From Candidatus Omnitrophota bacterium (GTDB lineage: Bacteria > Hinthialibacterota > Hinthialibacteria > JAKQFZ01), in the NCBI GenBank assembly GCA_029558215.1, contig JAKQFZ010000890.1, forward strand, positions 1 through 5,335: a stretch of DNA of 5,335 bases, given 5' to 3'. Below are positions 4,682 to 5,335 of this stretch, piece after piece (within the stretch, counting starts at the first letter, position 1; every line of letters begins with the position of its first letter). The notes beneath the pieces were generated by a model. It made no database searches. It was not told where the DNA came from and saw only the letters and a list, made by a program, of their open reading frames with translations. A program made the translations under genes and the position numbers.

Positions 4682-5161
4682 TTGTGGCCAAAGTCCAGAT
4701 ACTGAAAGAAGCCTTTCAGTACGAGTCATGGAGAGCCATTCCGGCTTCAGCAACGTTGGTTCCCGCTCCCTCGGAACCGTGGGATCGGCGATTCCATCAC
4801 GTCTGATTTGTTCGAGAACCGATAGTGTCTCAGCGTTGAAAGCGGTGACTAGCGTGACTCTGTTTCCAGGCCTCGTCGAGAGCGATACAATGCCGTCGTG
4901 CTGCTCGACCTCGATCCGTCCATGGAATATGCCCCTGCACTCTACTGGAGACCCTGAAGACGGCAGAGGTGTCTTCCTATCAATCTTGCTTTGCTCAACA
5001 TCAATAGCGTAGAGTGTCGGTACCCAAGTTGTCTTACCGTCCTCCGTAGCGGCTTCCAGGGCTGCAACATAAACGAGCGTGCCAGCATTCCCCAACCCGT
5101 GTTGTGGTGACAACAACAATCCCACGAGCAGGGCCAAAGAAATAGTGAACCGAACTTGCAT
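4610..5161 (-). CDS. Secreted, possibly beta-propeller protein, 3' end disrupted by the IS
   Basis: The ATG at 5161 is chosen because AAGGGAGAG (5176-5168) puts its GGGAG core 8 nt upstream. GTG 5179 is in frame but lies ahead of that signal and overlaps the previous stop codon. The N-terminus MQVRFTISLALLVGLLLSPQ is a Sec signal peptide, with cleavage probably near GLG|NA, so the product is likely periplasmic or extracellular. The remainder has strand-like segments such as PTLYAIDVEQSKI and VTLVTAFNAETLSVLEQI, which recall blades of YncE/PQQ-type propellers; this is a tentative fold guess. Only 154 codons (5161-4700) are native. Translation then runs through the IS end for 29 more codons (starting SGLWPQSG) to a stop at 4612-4610. 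A propeller would normally be much longer, so the gene is probably broken. It is the second gene of a minus-strand operon, 14 nt after the upstream stop. Confidence 0.65.
   Translation of the reverse strand: MQVRFTISLALLVGLLLSPQHGLGNAGTLVYVAALEAATEDGKTTWVPTLYAIDVEQSKIDRKTPLPSSGSPVECRGIFHGRIEVEQHDGIVSLSTRPGNRVTLVTAFNAETLSVLEQIRRDGIADPTVPREREPTLLKPEWLSMTRTERLLSVSGLWPQSGFGGAVEESGIEVWEDFWGLCV
4685..4698 (-). repeat. Right terminal inverted repeat of the IS
   Basis: TGGCCAAAGTCCAG is the exact reverse complement of the left end at 2923-2936. It starts 3 nt after the transposase stop codon. Confidence 0.9.
4700..4721. repeat. Perfect inverted repeat abutting the right IS end
   Basis: TACTGAAAG (4700-4708), loop AAGC, CTTTCAGTA (4713-4721) gives a 9-bp perfect stem. 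It begins 1 nt after the IS end and lies inside the reading frame of the truncated minus-strand gene (RTERLLSV). The hairpin at the left end (2903-2921) also lies exactly 1 nt from the IS. Confidence 0.6.
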
Positions 5162-5175
5162 ATTCTGCTCTCCCT

Positions 5176-5335
5176 TCACTGGTTAAGCCAAGGTCGCGTT
5201 CTCTTGTACTCACGCAACCGCTGAACGCCATTGTATGCTTGGACCCGCGCGGCCCAAGTCTCCCCTGTAACTTGTCGCATCAAATGCTCTCCATGGGTGT
5301 ACCCGTAGTACGCCAGATCCTCCCTGTTCGGAACC
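5176..5335 (-). CDS. 3' end of an unrecognised gene, cut by the window edge
   Basis: On the minus strand, a frame open from 5334 gives 52 residues ending at TGA 5178-5176: VPNREDLAYYGYTHGEHLMR, then QVTGETWAARVQAYNGVQRL, then REYKRTRPWLNQ. Amino-acid use is balanced and protein-like. The stop falls 14 nt before the ATG of the next minus-strand gene, and that gene's ribosome-binding site overlaps the stop, as in a translationally linked operon. I do not recognise the family; the tail is basic and probably helical, with no membrane segment. Confidence 0.6.
   Translation of the reverse strand, partial: VPNREDLAYYGYTHGEHLMRQVTGETWAARVQAYNGVQRLREYKRTRPWLNQ

Larger units (their letters stand above)
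2923..4698 (+). mobile_element. Complete IS, IS4 superfamily (IS701/DDE_5-like), 1776 bp
   Basis: The element is bounded by perfect 14-bp inverted repeats (2923-2936 and 4685-4698). It contains a promoter/operator region, an AbrB-like ORF, a slippery A-run, and a DDE transposase whose stop lies 3 nt before the right repeat. No target-site duplication is seen: the left flank reads ...CTCCCGA and the right flank ATACTGA.... The right end interrupts a minus-strand gene and the left end abuts the hairpin after protein B. Both transposase frames look intact, so the copy may be active if frameshifting works. An AbrB-like domain encoded ahead of, and potentially fused to, this type of transposase is unusual. 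Confidence 0.88.

Noticed and set aside
4569..5012. Plus-strand ORF spanning the right IS end
   Set aside because: It crosses the IS boundary and lies opposite the secreted minus-strand gene, which has a signal peptide and a good ribosome-binding site.
5034..5231. Minus-strand 65-residue ORF
   Set aside because: It overlaps both the end of the upstream partial gene and the start of the secreted gene in another frame, and its composition is poor.
1..5335. CRISPR arrays, tRNA or rRNA genes
   Set aside because: No regularly spaced short repeats or recognisable RNA gene sequences were seen on either strand by eye.

Overview
The window looks like an accessory region of a bacterial chromosome. 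It holds two related secreted proteins of unknown function, one complete insertion sequence (IS), and part of a minus-strand operon that the IS cuts into. The secreted proteins, with an N-terminal carboxypeptidase-regulatory-like (CarboxypepD_reg) module, recall genes common in the Planctomycetes-Verrucomicrobia-Lentisphaerae group. That placement is from memory of family style and is tentative.

Left part (1-2922, all plus strand). The window opens on the last 28 codons of a gene here called X1, followed 24 nt later by secreted protein A (114-1268). A second X tail (X2, 1317-1604) is followed 27 nt later by secreted protein B (1632-2870), a paralogue of A. The X tails share the motif F-x-S-N-[VI]-[VI]-D-E-x-x-Y-W, so the layout reads as a diverged tandem duplication of an X + secreted-protein cassette. 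A and B are only moderately alike for their first ~290 residues, yet their last 288 aligned bases are ~87% identical with no gaps. That pattern suggests gene conversion or an exchangeable tail module. Two perfect hairpins follow B.

Middle (2923-4698). A 1776-bp IS is bounded by perfect 14-bp inverted repeats. It carries a 77-aa AbrB/MazE-like DNA-binding ORF and, in the -1 frame, a DDE transposase of the IS4 superfamily (IS701/DDE_5-like) with an exact Y-2-R-3-E-6-K signature. The frames meet at nine A followed by G, which contains A-AAA-AAG, a classic -1 slippery heptamer. Frameshifting there would fuse the AbrB-like domain to the transposase in a 544-aa protein. A perfect 20-bp palindrome overlaps the likely promoter just upstream of the first ORF, and an 8-bp piece of it recurs 1 nt inside the left inverted repeat. 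This suggests a self-regulating IS in which the DNA-binding domain acts alone as repressor and, when fused, as part of the transposase.

Right part (4699-5335, minus strand). A two-gene operon enters from the right edge: the 3' end of an unrecognised gene, then a secreted, possibly beta-propeller protein whose native reading frame stops at the IS and reads on into it for 29 codons. No target-site duplication is visible. Each IS end lies exactly 1 nt from a perfect hairpin, consistent with a rearrangement or adjacent deletion at this locus.

No rRNA, tRNA or CRISPR array was seen. Apart from X2 (1269-1631), no gene-free stretch exceeds 300 bases.
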